A stretch of DNA of 64,000 nt from Saxidomus purpurata. Lineage: Eukaryota; Mollusca; Bivalvia; Venerida; Veneridae. Both the position numbers and the translations under genes were made by a program. Of the stretch, positions 25,239 through 38,689 are shown in pieces. The stretch lies in the NCBI GenBank assembly GCA_022818135.1, contig JAFMSR010000007.1:5225224-5289223 (forward strand), read 5' to 3'. Numbering within the stretch: the stretch's first letter is position 1; each line of letters starts with the position of its first letter. The notes under the pieces were generated by a model. It ran no database searches and was not told where the DNA came from. It saw nothing but the letters and a program-made list of their open reading frames with translations.

Positions 25239-27260
25239 ATGGTGATTCTAAATGATCACAGCCCTATGACTAAGTCAAGGGTCTTGTACATAGGGAGTGC
25301 CGTGCCCCTTGATACTGCGGCTGGACTAGATGCCATACAAGGGCCCCTGAAGGAACGCTATCCAATGGACGAAGAGTCGGGTATACAGGGGATTGACGCG
25401 TGGTTATCGGTTACAAATAGGTGCATCCAGATGCAGTACGTAAACGAATCACATGAAATAGTCCAGTTTCCTATATCTTCTCTAACTCTGTGTGCAGCCG
25501 TTAGATGTGTGTCTACTATTGATACATCCACTGGTGAAAAAGGGGCCAAGTTCGTGTCATTGAATGACCCACAATCTGGAGGAGAGAATTCAAAACGTCC
25601 TGCAATATTCACAGCAATTACACGTCGTACACAAGGTAGGAAAGTGCTAGAATGTCACGGGTTTATATGTTCTTCGCCAAGAGAAGCTCTGAACTTAGTA
25701 AAATGTGCTTCAATCGCTGGACAGAACTATAAACAAAACGGAACAATTAAATCAAACAGACCTTCATATCAGAAAATTAACACAAACACGAATGGTACAA
25801 CTGATCCACTTCTTGACTCTGGATCTACTTTAAATCGATTGTCCAATGGGCCATCAGCTTTTACGTCCCCACCGACTAATCAGAATGGCTTTTCCAACGG
25901 TGCTCCGATGAGACTCGTGCCCGGGGAGCCGGTAGCAAATATAGCAGCTGGTCAGGAATTCTTCGAGCCGGTATCAACCCAGGGATATTTCTATAGCAGT
26001 AACAACGCAGAAGTAAGAAAATACAACATTGCAAAACTGGCTAAGAATAATAATAAAGAATACATTGATGTTACTCAGTCAGCACCCAGCGAGCGTCAAG
26101 CCCCAACGTTAACGCCGATGAATGGCTACACCCCAAGCGGTACAACACGTACAGCCCAGCCAAGAGTGGCACCAGCCCCTGCACCAGTATATATCCGTCT
26201 TCCTCGTCAACAGTACACCGTTGCACCACCAATGGCACCACCACCAATGGCACCACCGCCAATGCCCATGTTCTTTAGGCCTCCCCCACCACCTATATAT
26301 GGTAGACCGCGGTTCTTTTCTCCGCCTCCTCCAAGATTTCGTCCTCAGCCTTACATGATGCCACCAGGAGCACCTCCGCCAATGATGGCCGCTCCGATTT
26401 ATATTCGTCGGCCTAGAGAAGGCTCTGCCGGAAGTAGGTCGAGATCAAATTCTTCTGGTTCGCAAGGTTCACGACGGTCACGTGATTCAAGGTCTAAAAC
26501 ACCTACAGGCCAAGTTAATGGTGATGAAACGCGACCAAAAAGAATACCAAATGCTGACGAGTCCAGTGAAGAGTCTGAAATCAGAGTTTTAAACCGGCAA
26601 AGACCCTCCACGCCACCGACGGATTACGACGACAGACGAAAAGGAGAACGGATGAGCCGACGGGACGCTTATGAGGTAAAATACGGCGTGCAACCTGCTC
26701 CGCAGAGGTACGGCCCACCCCCTGACGTTGTGCCACCTTACGGTTATGATTATTACGTTCATCCACCAAGGCACGGAGGTTATGCACCATTTACAATGTA
26801 CAACCCACACGGAAGGTCAAAGTCAATGCCTGGTTATGACCGCCAACGTTCAAAGTCACCTCGAAGGAAAAAGGGGAAGAAGAAGAAGAACAAGAAAGCA
26901 AAGAAGAACAAACAGAGGCAACAGCCGCATTACGTTTATTATCCTAGAGAGGATTACAGGAGAAGACTGGGTCCCGAGCACAGTGATGTTTCAACTGACA
27001 GTTTTGCCGGTTATCATTCGGAAATTCCAAGGGCTAGCCAACGAGCCGCGCCCACAAGTGGTTACCAGTTCTATCCACCAAGAGACTTTAGGCGTGATGA
27101 GAACCAGCATATGAATGAGAGGAATTTTTCAAAAAGTATTAAAGAAGAAACACGGCGGTCACGTGATTCTAAAGCGTACCCGACGGCATACGAGCTGAAT
27201 GATGCGCTTAATAAAGGTTCCGGCGACAGAAATGAAGAGGTGGACTTTACAATGTATTAG
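25239..27260 (+). CDS. PTB/PID-domain proline-rich protein, paralogue B (673 aa)
   Basis: The start is the ATG at 25239 (A at -3, G at +4). The in-frame GTG two codons earlier is not a plausible eukaryotic start, and MVIL aligns with the MVVL start of paralogue A. Residues about 13-168 form a PTB-like domain: RVLYIGS, LDAIQGPLKERYP, GIDAWLSVTN, IVQFPISSLTLCAAVRC, PAIFTAITRR, CHGFICSSPREALNLVKCAS. A proline-rich region (about 310-390, with repeated MAPPP) is followed by a Ser/Arg-rich stretch (about 394-422). A lysine-rich block at about 541-560 (KKGKKKKNKKAKKNK) could be a nuclear/nucleolar or membrane-phosphoinositide binding patch. The C-terminal HMNERNFSK (624-632) and AYPTAYELNDAL (646-657) match paralogue A. 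Both copies lack introns in the CDS, so duplication of an already intronless gene is likely. Probably a cytoplasmic adaptor; function not assigned. Confidence 0.86.
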   Translation: MVILNDHSPMTKSRVLYIGSAVPLDTAAGLDAIQGPLKERYPMDEESGIQGIDAWLSVTNRCIQMQYVNESHEIVQFPISSLTLCAAVRCVSTIDTSTGEKGAKFVSLNDPQSGGENSKRPAIFTAITRRTQGRKVLECHGFICSSPREALNLVKCASIAGQNYKQNGTIKSNRPSYQKINTNTNGTTDPLLDSGSTLNRLSNGPSAFTSPPTNQNGFSNGAPMRLVPGEPVANIAAGQEFFEPVSTQGYFYSSNNAEVRKYNIAKLAKNNNKEYIDVTQSAPSERQAPTLTPMNGYTPSGTTRTAQPRVAPAPAPVYIRLPRQQYTVAPPMAPPPMAPPPMPMFFRPPPPPIYGRPRFFSPPPPRFRPQPYMMPPGAPPPMMAAPIYIRRPREGSAGSRSRSNSSGSQGSRRSRDSRSKTPTGQVNGDETRPKRIPNADESSEESEIRVLNRQRPSTPPTDYDDRRKGERMSRRDAYEVKYGVQPAPQRYGPPPDVVPPYGYDYYVHPPRHGGYAPFTMYNPHGRSKSMPGYDRQRSKSPRRKKGKKKKNKKAKKNKQRQQPHYVYYPREDYRRRLGPEHSDVSTDSFAGYHSEIPRASQRAAPTSGYQFYPPRDFRRDENQHMNERNFSKSIKEETRRSRDSKAYPTAYELNDALNKGSGDRNEEVDFTMY

Positions 27261-28544
27261 GTCAGTATTTTTATATACCTGCATTTACCTTTTTTGTGTT
27301 ACATGACAAGATATGTTAAAATTCCATTGACTTATTCATTGCCGATAGCAAAGTGTTCAGAGTATGTTACACACATACTCAATAATGGAATATTTTCCGG
27401 TACTGATAGCGTTTCTTCAATTAAAAAAATACTTTTATACCACTACCATGATATCGTTTGGTGATGACATGGAGGAGGGGGGCCTTGACTTGTCGCGTCA
27501 CAGGTCTCTATTACATTATAACATTAAGTATATAAGAGTAAGCTATTGCAACTAAACTTAATACATAGGAACATTCTATAGGATGGTATGGTGTGCATTG
27601 GGTGTCACTAAGACCAAAATCAAGGTCAGTGAAAAAGTTGAGATATTGGACATGAATTATGCATATATGAAACCAATTTGGAGAAAAGGGTACGCATTTG
27701 TGGCTATAAGCGTTAACTTTATAGTTGTCTGAGTTGTGTGTGTCCCTTTTAGAGAAAGCTGTGGTTATTTTAGATTGAAATATTTTCTCAATAGATGTAT
27801 CTTTCAACAGTAACTTACACCTCTCTTTAAAATGTAACGTTAACATGTATACATTGTATATAAAACGGTCATACATCAGTAAAACACCATCGTTTGCAAT
27901 ACAGGTAATTGTGATCGAGATCAATGATTATCGTCACATTCAAAATGCAGTCGGCGGCAACTACTATAACTTGAAACTTAACGAGGCATCCACAGAGTAT
28001 GTTCGTCGGACACGTGCAACTCGAACATTTGACCTAATATACTAAAGGCTTTCATAGAACAGAACAGAACATATGGATTTATCATAATATCGTTTAGCAT
28101 CCATAAACACATACAAATATCAAGACATAGCGTTTAATTTATTTTTAAATACATGCATAACTGACGAAGGATTGATATGGTTTAATTTCGAAAATCACAG
28201 GTTATTGTATTTTTTATGCTTTATGATAGAAGAAGAAAGTAGTTTATAGTTGACGGCGTTAGATACAGCACAGGCTGATATTACCCCGGGCGTTTTAATC
28301 GCAGTATAATTACTAAAATTACAGATTGTTCGATGACCTTTTGGTGTTTATGAACCGTTGTTTACCCTCCAATAGGTTCATTTGTTTAATGGTGCAGTGG
28401 TAAAATTAACCTATAAAAGTTTACGTAAGCCGTCTTCTACCTCAATCCATTACAAGATAAATTTGCAAAATGGTCTTTTCTACCTCATAAATGAAAAATT
28501 CAACGGAAAAACCGAACCGGACATTCTTGGCAACAATACTAATA
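27261..28544. other. 3' flank of the second PTB gene
   Basis: No exon or named repeat recognised. The 3' UTR starts here; no confident poly(A) signal was picked. Confidence 0.45.
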
Positions 28545-28735
28545 GTTTGTGATCTGCACTTTCAATCTTATAGTGGTCTGTATTTGTAGTCTGATCATGA
28601 TCTGCACTTACAATCTTACAGTGGTCTGTATTCCAAGTCTGATCATGATCTGCACTAATTATCTGATAATAGTCTGCACTTATAGTGCAAGCATTGTCTG
28701 CCTCATGATGTCATGATCTACACTGATCACAAAGG
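28545..28735. repeat. degenerate minisatellite with TCTGATCATGATCTGCACT core
   Basis: About five diverged units of 'agtctgatcatgatctgcac' alternating with 'agtggtctgtatt'. The same core forms the array at 44341-44600, 16 kb away. The core contains the palindrome gatcatgatc. Confidence 0.85.
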
Positions 28736-29560
28736 CATAACGGTGTTTGCAACCACCAGAAAATGTTAATATCATATAGAAAGGATTTATTCCCCAAAAT
28801 CAACTTCAAGCTTAATAACAAACATAGTTATTTGAAAAATACATGTACTTTAATACTTCGCCAAGCTTGGTCAGACAATAGCCCTGAATCACCGCCATAC
28901 TTAATATTTCTGTACTGGTCATCCGATTTGCTTCAGAAAAACAACAACGAATATGCTGATTGAAAAGTGACAATTAGGGCTGATTTTATGAATCTGCGTG
29001 TCTAGTTTTATTTCCATACCTATCAATGGAGTGACCAATTGATCATATTGTCGGCTAATTAATCAATAATGTATACAGAATGTTATGACGTGACATTAAT
29101 AATGGAAATGTAGTACATTGTGTATTAATATTTAAATAAGATTTATGTAATAGCTTTCAAAAATTCGTCAAGGTTTATATATTGTTTGCAGGCCTAACAA
29201 TATAGGTATTATAAACAGCCGTTGCAGCCATTAAAGGCCTTTTTCTCACGACTGTCATCGGACAGTATAGCTGGGTTTTTGTAAAGTGATACATTAGTGT
29301 GTTGCCAAAAAACGCAAACAACAAAAACGGCGGGAATGAAAGAAAATACGGCGGGAATGTCATGTTAAACGTTGGGTTTCTAATTTGTGTTTGAACAAGG
29401 AAGAAAATGTGAAAATACTAGTACATAAACAAGTCTGTATTCTAAATGACCGAAGGAGGCCGAACTTATGTGCTCGGAAACATAGTATCAATGTATCACA
29501 AAATATCAATGTTTTCTCGTTTAGCTTCAGTCAGTTGTGTGTTCATTGAACTTTGATTAC
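28736..29560. other. intergenic, no gene seen
   Basis: AT-rich. Short open frames only, without domain resemblance. Confidence 0.45.
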
Positions 29561-29596
29561 CAGTCACAATATGTTGATAGTGCAACCTTTGGTGTT

Positions 29597-29930
29597 TAAT
29601 GACCAAGACGTGTGTAGATGGTGCCAGTTTTTGATTTCTGGTGACAAAAACGTTTGTTGATTGTGCAACCTTCCGTTTTTAATGACTATGGTGTGTGTAG
29701 ATGGTGCCAGTTTTGATTTCTGGTGACAATAACGTTTTTTGATTGTGCAACCTTTCATTTTTAATGACCATGGCGTGTGTAGATGGTGCCAGATTTGATT
29801 TCTGGTGACAAAAACGTTTGTTGATTGTGCAACCTCCCGTTTTTAATGACCATGGCGTGTGTAGATGGTGCCATTTTTTATTTCTAATGATAATTACGTT
29901 TGTTGGTCGTGCCAGTTTTGGTTTTAAATG
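29597..29930. repeat. minisatellite, about 82-84-bp unit, four copies
   Basis: Units start 'aatgaccatggcgtgtgtag' and contain 'gatggtgccag', 'gatttctggtgacaa' and 'ttgattgtgcaacc'. More degenerate pieces of the same phrases (gttttggtttctggt) trail off to about 30440. The repetitive open frames on the minus strand here are by-products of the array. Confidence 0.9.
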
Positions 29931-30439
29931 ACAATTGCGTTTATAGATGTTGCCAGGTTTTAAAAAGCTTATAGTAACCATGACGTTTGTCGGTCCTGAC
30001 AATGTTTGTAGATGCTAACAGTTTTGGTTTCTGGTAGAAAAGGCGTTGTAGATGCTAGCAGTGTTTGTTTCTGGCAATTATGACTAAGTTGAACAGTTTT
30101 GGTTTCTGGTGAAAATGGCGTCAGAAGATGTTACCTGTGTTAGCTGATGTCTGTCATAATAGTCGAAATCACGATAATTGGACAAATAGCTATTGTGTCG
30201 TGTTTTCGTGTTCTCAACTTTCCGACTTGAGTAAACATGACGTATTTATTATTGAGGTTCCGTCAAGCCGACAACACGATATGCCATAGCTGCAAGCTTT
30301 GCTTTCTGGTGATCATAGCGTTTGTAGATTCAGTTCTTTCTGTGGATTCTGCAAGTTTCAGCTTCATGTAAAGCCAAGGCGTTTTCAGATGTTATCAGTT
30401 TTGGTTTCTGATGTCGCTGCCTATATAAATGGTACTAGT

Positions 30440-33400
30440 CTTAGTTTCTTACTGCCGTGACTAATTCTCGGTACTGCACCGGTTGTAGCACGAGTTGAAT
30501 GTTGGCTGATGGTTCAAAGGTTATTCTACCATCGCTGCGCATGTATCAGTTCTAATATGCATGCAGTAGTGTTGTGGTCTTCAAATTCCATATGTGGCTT
30601 AATTTACGTCAGTTACTACTTTTTTGTTGTTTTGTTTTGGTATAAGCACATTTAAGATTCGACAATCTAATGTATTTATAGTTTTATACGCGTATGATTT
30701 TAAAAGTTCTGTGATGCAACCAGTAGATACATCACAATTATTTATAAATATTTGGGGTCAGCAAAAAAACTCCGTGAAGTTGGATTGAATTAAAATAAGT
30801 TGTCAGTCAGTTTAACATAACCTCAAAAGAACGTGAAATTTGACATAAAACGAAGTAATTGTATTCAGGTATGAGGATTGATGAGCCTATAGTTTATCTT
30901 GTACATAAACCCACTTTTGCTTGAGTGATTTTGAACATTTTCATACAAAAATATGAAACGTGTTGCTTTCTTAAATAGTTTAGTTGATACATTGAAACAA
31001 TTTTACCCACACCTGTTGCAAATATTTCTCCATTCATGCTTTTTTTGCGACAAGATGAAAGCTATAAGTATAAATTATATCGCGTCTGTGGTTAAAAATT
31101 ATGCGGGCAAAATTTTTGTAACATATTGATCATTAAATAGAAATGTGCTAACCCTTGTTTTGGATATGTGTTTTGTCTTATCATCAAAATCGACCCTGGA
31201 TCATCCTGAATTGTAGAAGAAAACAGTTTTTCAGAATTGTATTTTACCAAATTCAAATGTATTTACTATAATTAAGTACATAAAATGTACTGGTATACTT
31301 TCTCAGCCATAATACCTAACTGAATATTCTAGCAAGGTGACCTATGGCACCACGTTCAGTGTAAGCTTAGTGCTTCTTTTTAAAATTCAGTTGATAAATG
31401 TTACCAAATGTTATGTTGCTACCTGGCAATGTCCGCGATATTGCTCGTCATTCTCCTGAAAACTGAAACTAAAACTTTCAGTGTATAGATCAGATCGTAT
31501 GACATACTTGTGCATAATTTATCTTATTAATGTTTCAGAGAACACGAAGTGGGAACAGATGGGTGGATGGTGTGTTACCACTACAAGCCTGGAAGATGAG
31601 CAATATTCGTTCGTACTGTGATGTTTTCAGAACTTTTCACGCCGACGTTATCAGTTTGTTTTCTATAAGGTTAACAACTTGACAGACATATCAAAGTACA
31701 TGGTACTTCATAATTATTCTAAGTACAGTAAGCCGTAAAGTGCTGTTCAAATATTAACTCTCTATGATTGTGTATATTGCAGAGGCGGTGGTGCTCGATT
31801 TTTAATTAGATTTTGGCGCACTATTAGCAGTTAAGAAACCTGCAAAGTCAGTATTTATAATAAAACAAATGTAACGATATAATTTATATTATTTTTTTTT
31901 AAATAACCAAGGTAAAACACATTAAGTTATGTAAGAAACAAATTACATATTCTTATTTACAATGTGGCCTTCGATTAAACTAAAAAAAGAAATAACGAAA
32001 ATACAAAAATATCAACTAGAAATAAACACACATATCAGATACAAGCATATTCATTTACACCCGGCAACACTCCTGAATTAAAGGTGTATAATACTTATTA
32101 TGAATAATTAGATAAACCTATTAGCAAGTGCACTATAGAATCACAAATGTAACAGTAAGAAAACATTCAAGTAACTGACATAAATACTATGAAACGAATG
32201 CACAATAAAACAGTCGATGAATACTTTAAAAAGTTTATGCTTGAGTCTGTCTGTCTAATAGCATGTTTTTGTAGTCATAATTTCTGTCTACATGTATGGG
32301 AGATGTAATTCTCGTCTGATGCATTACTGTCAGATTTAGTTGTTTTATACCTGATTTGGCACCGCAACATTTTTTCCATAGATGAGATAATTTCTTCAAA
32401 TTATATCAAGTTTGAACCAAATTGAACACCGTAACACTATACATATGGTGTCGGATAGATGCCGAGATTGTGCCATTAAATGTTGTTTTGCACGTGTGTT
32501 AAAGTTATACATAAATATTTGTTATTAGATCTTGTTGAAAAACTTTTGATATACGTTTGATAATATGAAGGATTTTGTTTTTGTTTCAAGAAAACATTAT
32601 GTATAGAATTATTTTGGTTTGTAACATGTAAGTTTTAAGTGTAAATTCAAATTGTATGATTTATATACTAAAGATATTAAGACAGATCATCCGCGTGTTA
32701 CTGTTCTTCTATTAACTGATAGGGAATATAAAAGGGCAATATATTTTCATTTGTAGTACAGCTACATGTACATGAAAAATCTGTATGTTATATGTTACAG
32801 ATTATAAAGGCAGTTAAGATATTACTCAGTTAAGATATTCTTTAAAAGGAGAGGTTCTCGGTTTCAAATGTTACTAAACTCTGTATATTTTCTATTGTTA
32901 CATTCTGTAAACAAACCCGTTTGACAGATTAATGCACACATTTCTTTTGTAATGTGATAGCATTAAACTTAATTTTCATTCAAATTTCACGTGTAAAATT
33001 TCACGTTACATGAAAGAATTGCATACAATTATCAACTGTTTATAGAACTTAGACATTAGACTTCAAATATCCTGCGCTTTTGCTCGGATGATCACCATTG
33101 ATGTTAGTATATTTTGTGAATCGTGTTCCTATTATAGGGAGTTATATCTGTATGCCCGTCTGTCGTATGTCATGCCCTCTCAATGTCTCCAAAGCCGCTT
33201 TAAAGATTTACCACATTTAGTCGTATTGAAATGATAAGCATATAGAAATGACATGCGGAACGTATACAGCTCAAATTCAAGGCCACAGATCTAACGCTAA
33301 TGTGTTCCTTTTTATTATCACATGAACTGTTTTAACTTTTTAGATATTTCCAAATGTTCATAATACATAAAATGTGCTGGGCGCATGTTTCAGCCACTTA

Positions 33401-36400
33401 ATTAGAGGTCAAAGGGGTCAATGGTCATTTAGCTATATTCAGTGTTTTTAAAAAGATTTTCACAGTTCGGGGCAAATGTTTACCATATCAAGGCTGTATC
33501 TAAGGTCAAGGTCGTACTTTGATGTCAAGGCTAATTAGGGCTGGATATATGTTTTTGTTTTTTAAACCTACCGTTTAATTACCACTGAAATCGATGACGT
33601 TTTGCATCGTTATACATGTATACACTGTATATAGACAGCAGCCTAAAGTTTTTACATGGCAGTGCTGATAAGGAAGGTTACCACACAGTGTTATCTACAC
33701 CGATCTTTGAAAACAGTATTCGTATATATATTGTACCATGTATAAATAGAGTTAAAGCATTATATAATTATACAAAATTTATTTAGCTATATTTTGACAG
33801 TATATTTCATACATTTTTGTATATAGAGTATTACTATATTTTGCCACCAAATTGTTAGTTAATTGTTACATTGTTTTTCATCTCAAGTCTGACTACTGTA
33901 TAAAAAACTTAAGCAATCGATGGATTTTGGTTTCACTATGCGTTGCCACTATTGCAAACCCGGCAAACACCGAAAACTAGACTACGTCCATTAAATATGT
34001 TCTGTTTTAAAACTGTGGCAATTTGTTGGCTACAGCTAATTACGATACTTTATTTTGAAAGATGTATAAAGCTGTATTAACTATTAACGGAAATTACATT
34101 AGTATAAATACGATATTCACTTTATATATGTTAATACATTGTTGTATATTTTGTTAGTAAATAACGATTCCAGTTTTATATACACGGATATGCATTACAT
34201 GTGCTTTTTCTACCCTTTTATAGACTATAATCAGTTTGAATATACAGAGAAAGGGCCAATGTTAAGTATACTGTAAAACATTAAGGTAGTTTGTTCGTTC
34301 TCGGCCTACTTTAGCCACAGTATGTTTTCTTGTACTTAGTAGCTTCAAGTAATGTCTTAATAAAATTTACATGATAAAGCGTGTGAAGTTCAGAAACATA
34401 TTAAGTCAGATTAAACTTTCCGTTGAAATTTCTTTGTTTACTGCGCAAATTGGCTTTGTTGATTGCTTATTAATTCTCTGTGTCCTTTCCATTGGTCAAC
34501 TGTTCGAAAACAAAACATAATGAACACAACTTTAAAATATTACATTACAGTGTTCGGAAATTGTAATAAACCTTACTTAAAATGGTTTTAAAATAATAAG
34601 ATGTAAAGTTTCTCAAATATCAATGTGGGTGTGTCGTTATTCAGTCTTTTCTCTACTTTATTTACAACTACTTGTTGAACTTTTTTTTTCGTCAAAAAAT
34701 CCGAGCCTTAATTATATTAAAATTTGACCTTCTGTGGTACACTGTACGTTGTTAAGAGTTAGCGGTGTATATCAAATACCATTGACTGGAGGTAATTTAA
34801 TACATTGCCTTTAACTGAAACTTAAAAGAAACCCTTACTTGTGATCGATTTGCATATTGTAAACTTATTCTGGATCATAATCATTATGATCTAGTGTTTA
34901 CTTTAAAGGTGTAACTGCATATATTTGTTATATCAGAGTGCATATTATATCAGTTATGTTTACCAAAACCTGTCTAGAATTGCCATTTTTCATATTTTAT
35001 ACTGTTACAAGACATTATTATAATGAAACGTTTGTATCTGATAATGGCCGACTATAAATTAATGATAAAACCACAACCCCTCATAATGTCTGTTAATTCA
35101 TTATGCACACGTCATATTAGCATTCCTCATGGTTTATACATTGCATACTGTTATTCCATGTATATCATTAAGTAACAATGATGAATATATTAAATAACAA
35201 GAATATATGTGTTTGTTTGTATTGTATTGTATTTTGCGAGTTTCAAGAAAACTGCTAATCTCTTTCCACGTAAAGTGTGCTATTTATATATTGCGAACGT
35301 TCTAAATAGCATTCCAATAATGCTTATGGACATTTCATTGAGAAATTGTCTTGAAGAAATATGCATTTTGACGTCACGCATTTCAATATCGAACTCCTAC
35401 TTTCTATTTATTCATTACATTTGTTTGTGTAATTTAAGTCAAATGGCTCGCATTTTCACTGTCAACAAGGTACAAAAAACGACAAGGCTGTACATAGTCT
35501 GAAGGCATGATTTCTTTCCTACCACTCGTCGCCTACGATTTTCCAGATACAAACTAGAGAGCCACTACTTTCAACAAAACCATTTTGGAAGTCGCCTCAT
35601 ACAGTTACTGTACAGTAACTGCATCCGATTAGGGTAAATTGAAAAGTGAAATTCCGAATTTTGTATTCGCAGTAAAATTGCTCTGCACTTTACTTTTTCT
35701 GTTTCTAAAATCAAACTTAAATTTCATGTATCATTCAGGACTTGTTGATAATTATTCTTTAGAACAAAATCTTTTTCTGAAACAAGCTTTCAAAACCTAA
35801 ATAGCAAATGTAACATTTATGCGTATACAATTATAAATCTAGGCGTTTCAAATATGATGTACTGTTTTAAAATTATATGTTTATGATGAAACGTGAAGGT
35901 TCAGTGCGTCCTTAAATAGAACCGGACATACCAACCCGATAAGACCCATAATTTCAGCGTAATAAAGTCACCCTATTTTTCACACAGCGTTAATTTCACT
36001 GGTTACATTGAAGATAAATCATAAATCGTGTCGCTATAGCAACAGCGGAACTTTACCTGCATTTATTACCGTATTTTAGATTTTTTATGAAATTTGATCT
36101 AGTGAACCTGTATCGGCAACATTCTATACACACCTTTAAATAATGTCAAGCTTGACAACTATGTCCACAGTTTTGTAATAAATAAGATAAAAGGCCGTTT
36201 ATTTCAAAATCAGTTGTACATAAAATTAACTATTTTAGGGAATGACTCGGGCGTCAAACGTTGCAAAACATTTTTGTCTGAAAATGCTGAATAAAAAATG
36301 ATCTTTGTCGAAATTAATAAACACCGTCGTTTCCGTCTATTCGACTTCTTTCTATGTGCTATCAGTCTGTGAATGGCTTTTAGGCTCAAGCTAATCTCTG

Positions 36401-36537
36401 GGACGTCATGAGCACATCGGTTGTCACATGGTTATTTTATAGTTGAATTGCATCTATTTAAGAAGCGGATATCCAAAAGTATGCAGATAAGGTTCAACTA
36501 TTCACAGCTAACGAAATTGGAGCGATATATTTTTATA
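30440..36537. other. 6 kb AT-rich stretch, no gene seen
   Basis: No supported exon. Around 33120-33540 there is a fragment of a dispersed repeat ('gaggtcaaaggggtca', 'aaggtcaaggtcg'). At 31537 a cttattaatgtttcag acceptor precedes about 80 bp of less AT-rich sequence open in one frame, but no donor or homology supports it. Confidence 0.45.
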
Positions 36538-37192
36538 CGCCCAAAGGGACGTATTATAAGATTATCCGTGGCGGGCGGGAGGCGTCCACATTTTGTCCGC
36601 CCTCTTAGTCAAACAGTTTTCATCCGATCTTCACCAAACTTGGATAAAATGTGTGTGTGTGCATAATCTCTCTTGATAACCAGCCAAATCGACCCAGGCA
36701 CTTTTTGATTATTGCCCTTGATTTATGCAAAATTGACCAAATTCACATTGTCCGCTCTCTTAGTCGAAACATTTTCATCCGATCTTCACCAAACTTGGTC
36801 AAAATGTTTGTCGGCATAATATCTCAGCCAAATTCGATAACCAGCCAAATTGACCCAGGCACTTTTGGATTATGGCCCTTGATTTATGCAAAATTGATCA
36901 AATTCACGCTCTTAAAGTCGAACAGTTTTCATCCGATCTTCACCAAACTTGCTGAAAATGTTTGTGGGCATAATATGTATGCCAAGTTCGATAACCAGCC
37001 AAATCGCTTTAGGCACCCTTGGATTATTGCCCTTGAATTATCGAAAAATTATTACATTAGCCTTCTCAGTTCTATAGTTCAAACAGGTGAATTAGCCTTG
37101 TCTGCTCTATAGTACTTGCGCAGGTTTTACAAAACAAATGTACTGCCAGGTATGTCTCCTTGACGGGCATATTTTGTGACTGTTTAGCACTC
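36538..37192 (+). repeat. dispersed repeat with three about 155-bp tandem units
   Basis: The left end 'cgcccaaagggacgtattat' leads into 'gcgggcgggaggcgtccac'. Then three units follow, each with 'catccgatcttcaccaaact', 'gcataat', 'gataaccagccaaat' and 'cccttgatttatgcaaaatt'. The right end runs to 'gacgggcatattttgtgac'. The frames at 36651-37112 merely read through the units. Confidence 0.85.
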
Positions 37193-37743
37193 TTGTTTTT
37201 AATATGAAGTCTGTCTGTAAATGTGTCGACTATTTATTCATCGGTAGTTACTACATTTGAAGTGGTTGAAAATATTCAGCTTACATATAACAGTGGTTCA
37301 GCTTCACGTATATTTATTTGCTGGGCGGTGTTGCTATGGCAATTTTTTTAATAGAAGGTGAGGAATTTGACCCACAGAAAAACATAAAGCAAAACATACA
37401 GCAACAAAAAACGATGTCAGTGCATAAACATAACCGTGGCTAACAACAAGTAATAAATTGTTAATAAAAGAGCTTTAGTAAAACCATGCTGGACAATCAA
37501 TCAAGCCATTGTTTTATTATTGTGAATAAATGTCAACGCTCATATTTGGGAGTATTTTGCTTATTGACTTAACAAATTACTTTATATAGTTTGTGCATAC
37601 ATTTGTCAAGTCTCTTGATGTTTATGAGATATTACGATAAATGACAACATTGTTTCAACTGTCTGTTTACTCACATTATGACGTGATTAACATCTTAGGC
37701 CGGCTGAGGTCAACATCCGAATGCACGGACACTGTGCTAAACT

Positions 37744-37765
37744 TCTGATTCTGATCAGAATCAGA
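37744..37765. repeat. 22-bp perfect palindrome
   Basis: tctgattctga and its exact mirror complement with no loop. It sits in a stretch with tRNA-SINE-like texture, but no pol III boxes were confirmed. Confidence 0.85.
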
Positions 37766-38689
37766 GAAACGGAGACAAGCGTCCCTTTATGTTCAGAAAT
37801 CAGTTATCAGAACCAGTAAATCATGCAAGGAGACGACCGTGTTCTCTTCTACATTGACATCAATAATGAAAGTTGTCTCGCTGGAGGATCGAACTTACAC
37901 TTGCACTGTAGTTTATCTTGATGAGATGACCGAATGCTCTTCAACCAAAACAAACAAAAGTTCAAGCTTTAACATGGTTTTGCAAAACAATAAATAGGTT
38001 AAAAAAAGTTAACTATGGCGAGCCGTTTTACTAATTATTAAGTGTCTACAGGAAATACTTATTTCATAGAGATACAATGTATTATCTTCAGTTATAAATC
38101 TATCAGTTTAAGACAAATATATATCTTTTAAATGTCAAGAGATTATATTAAGCTCTTTATCTTAAAAGGATAACGGTATAACTTTTAGAGCTATCCAGAG
38201 CTCGTTTGGAAGATATCTCTTTACATTAAAATGATAAATCTTTATGTTTGTACGATAGCATCTTAGAAAGAGATATTAGTCAACGTAAAAGAGCTGTCAG
38301 TTTTTTTAAGTTCGCTCTGTAAGTACAGTGCTGGCACTTTATTTCATAGAAATAGATCTATAACGTATAAGTTTCTAGCAGAACAGTTTTAAATTTTGGG
38401 GCAAACAAGTACAATGACAGATTCTTCTTTGATTCAATGTCCTTTATTTCATGGACGCTTACCCTTTATAAGGAGCAGCTATTTATTTTTCCCGTTTATT
38501 TAAAGGTACTAGCACTATAATGAAAATAGCTTTTACAACGGAAGATATCACTCTAGAAAGAGCTTTCAGGTACAGAACAGAAATATCTCTTAACAAAAGT
38601 GAGATCTTTGTAAATAAGGAGAAATCACTATAAAATAAATATTTCCTGTAGCACTGAATATATAGTAAAACAGCTTGACATAAAAGCTA

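Noticed and set aside
26728..27114. 128-codon frame inside the second PTB gene
   Set aside because: Shifted-frame shadow of the real coding sequence.
28545..28735. CRISPR-like spaced repeats
   Set aside because: Spacers are diverged copies of one another; this is a degenerate minisatellite.
31537..31625. Possible terminal exon after a cttattaatgtttcag acceptor
   Set aside because: One frame is open for about 27 codons only, without a partner exon, donor or recognisable protein sequence.
36421..37112. Open frames as repeat proteins
   Set aside because: They simply read the 155-bp tandem units of a dispersed non-coding repeat.
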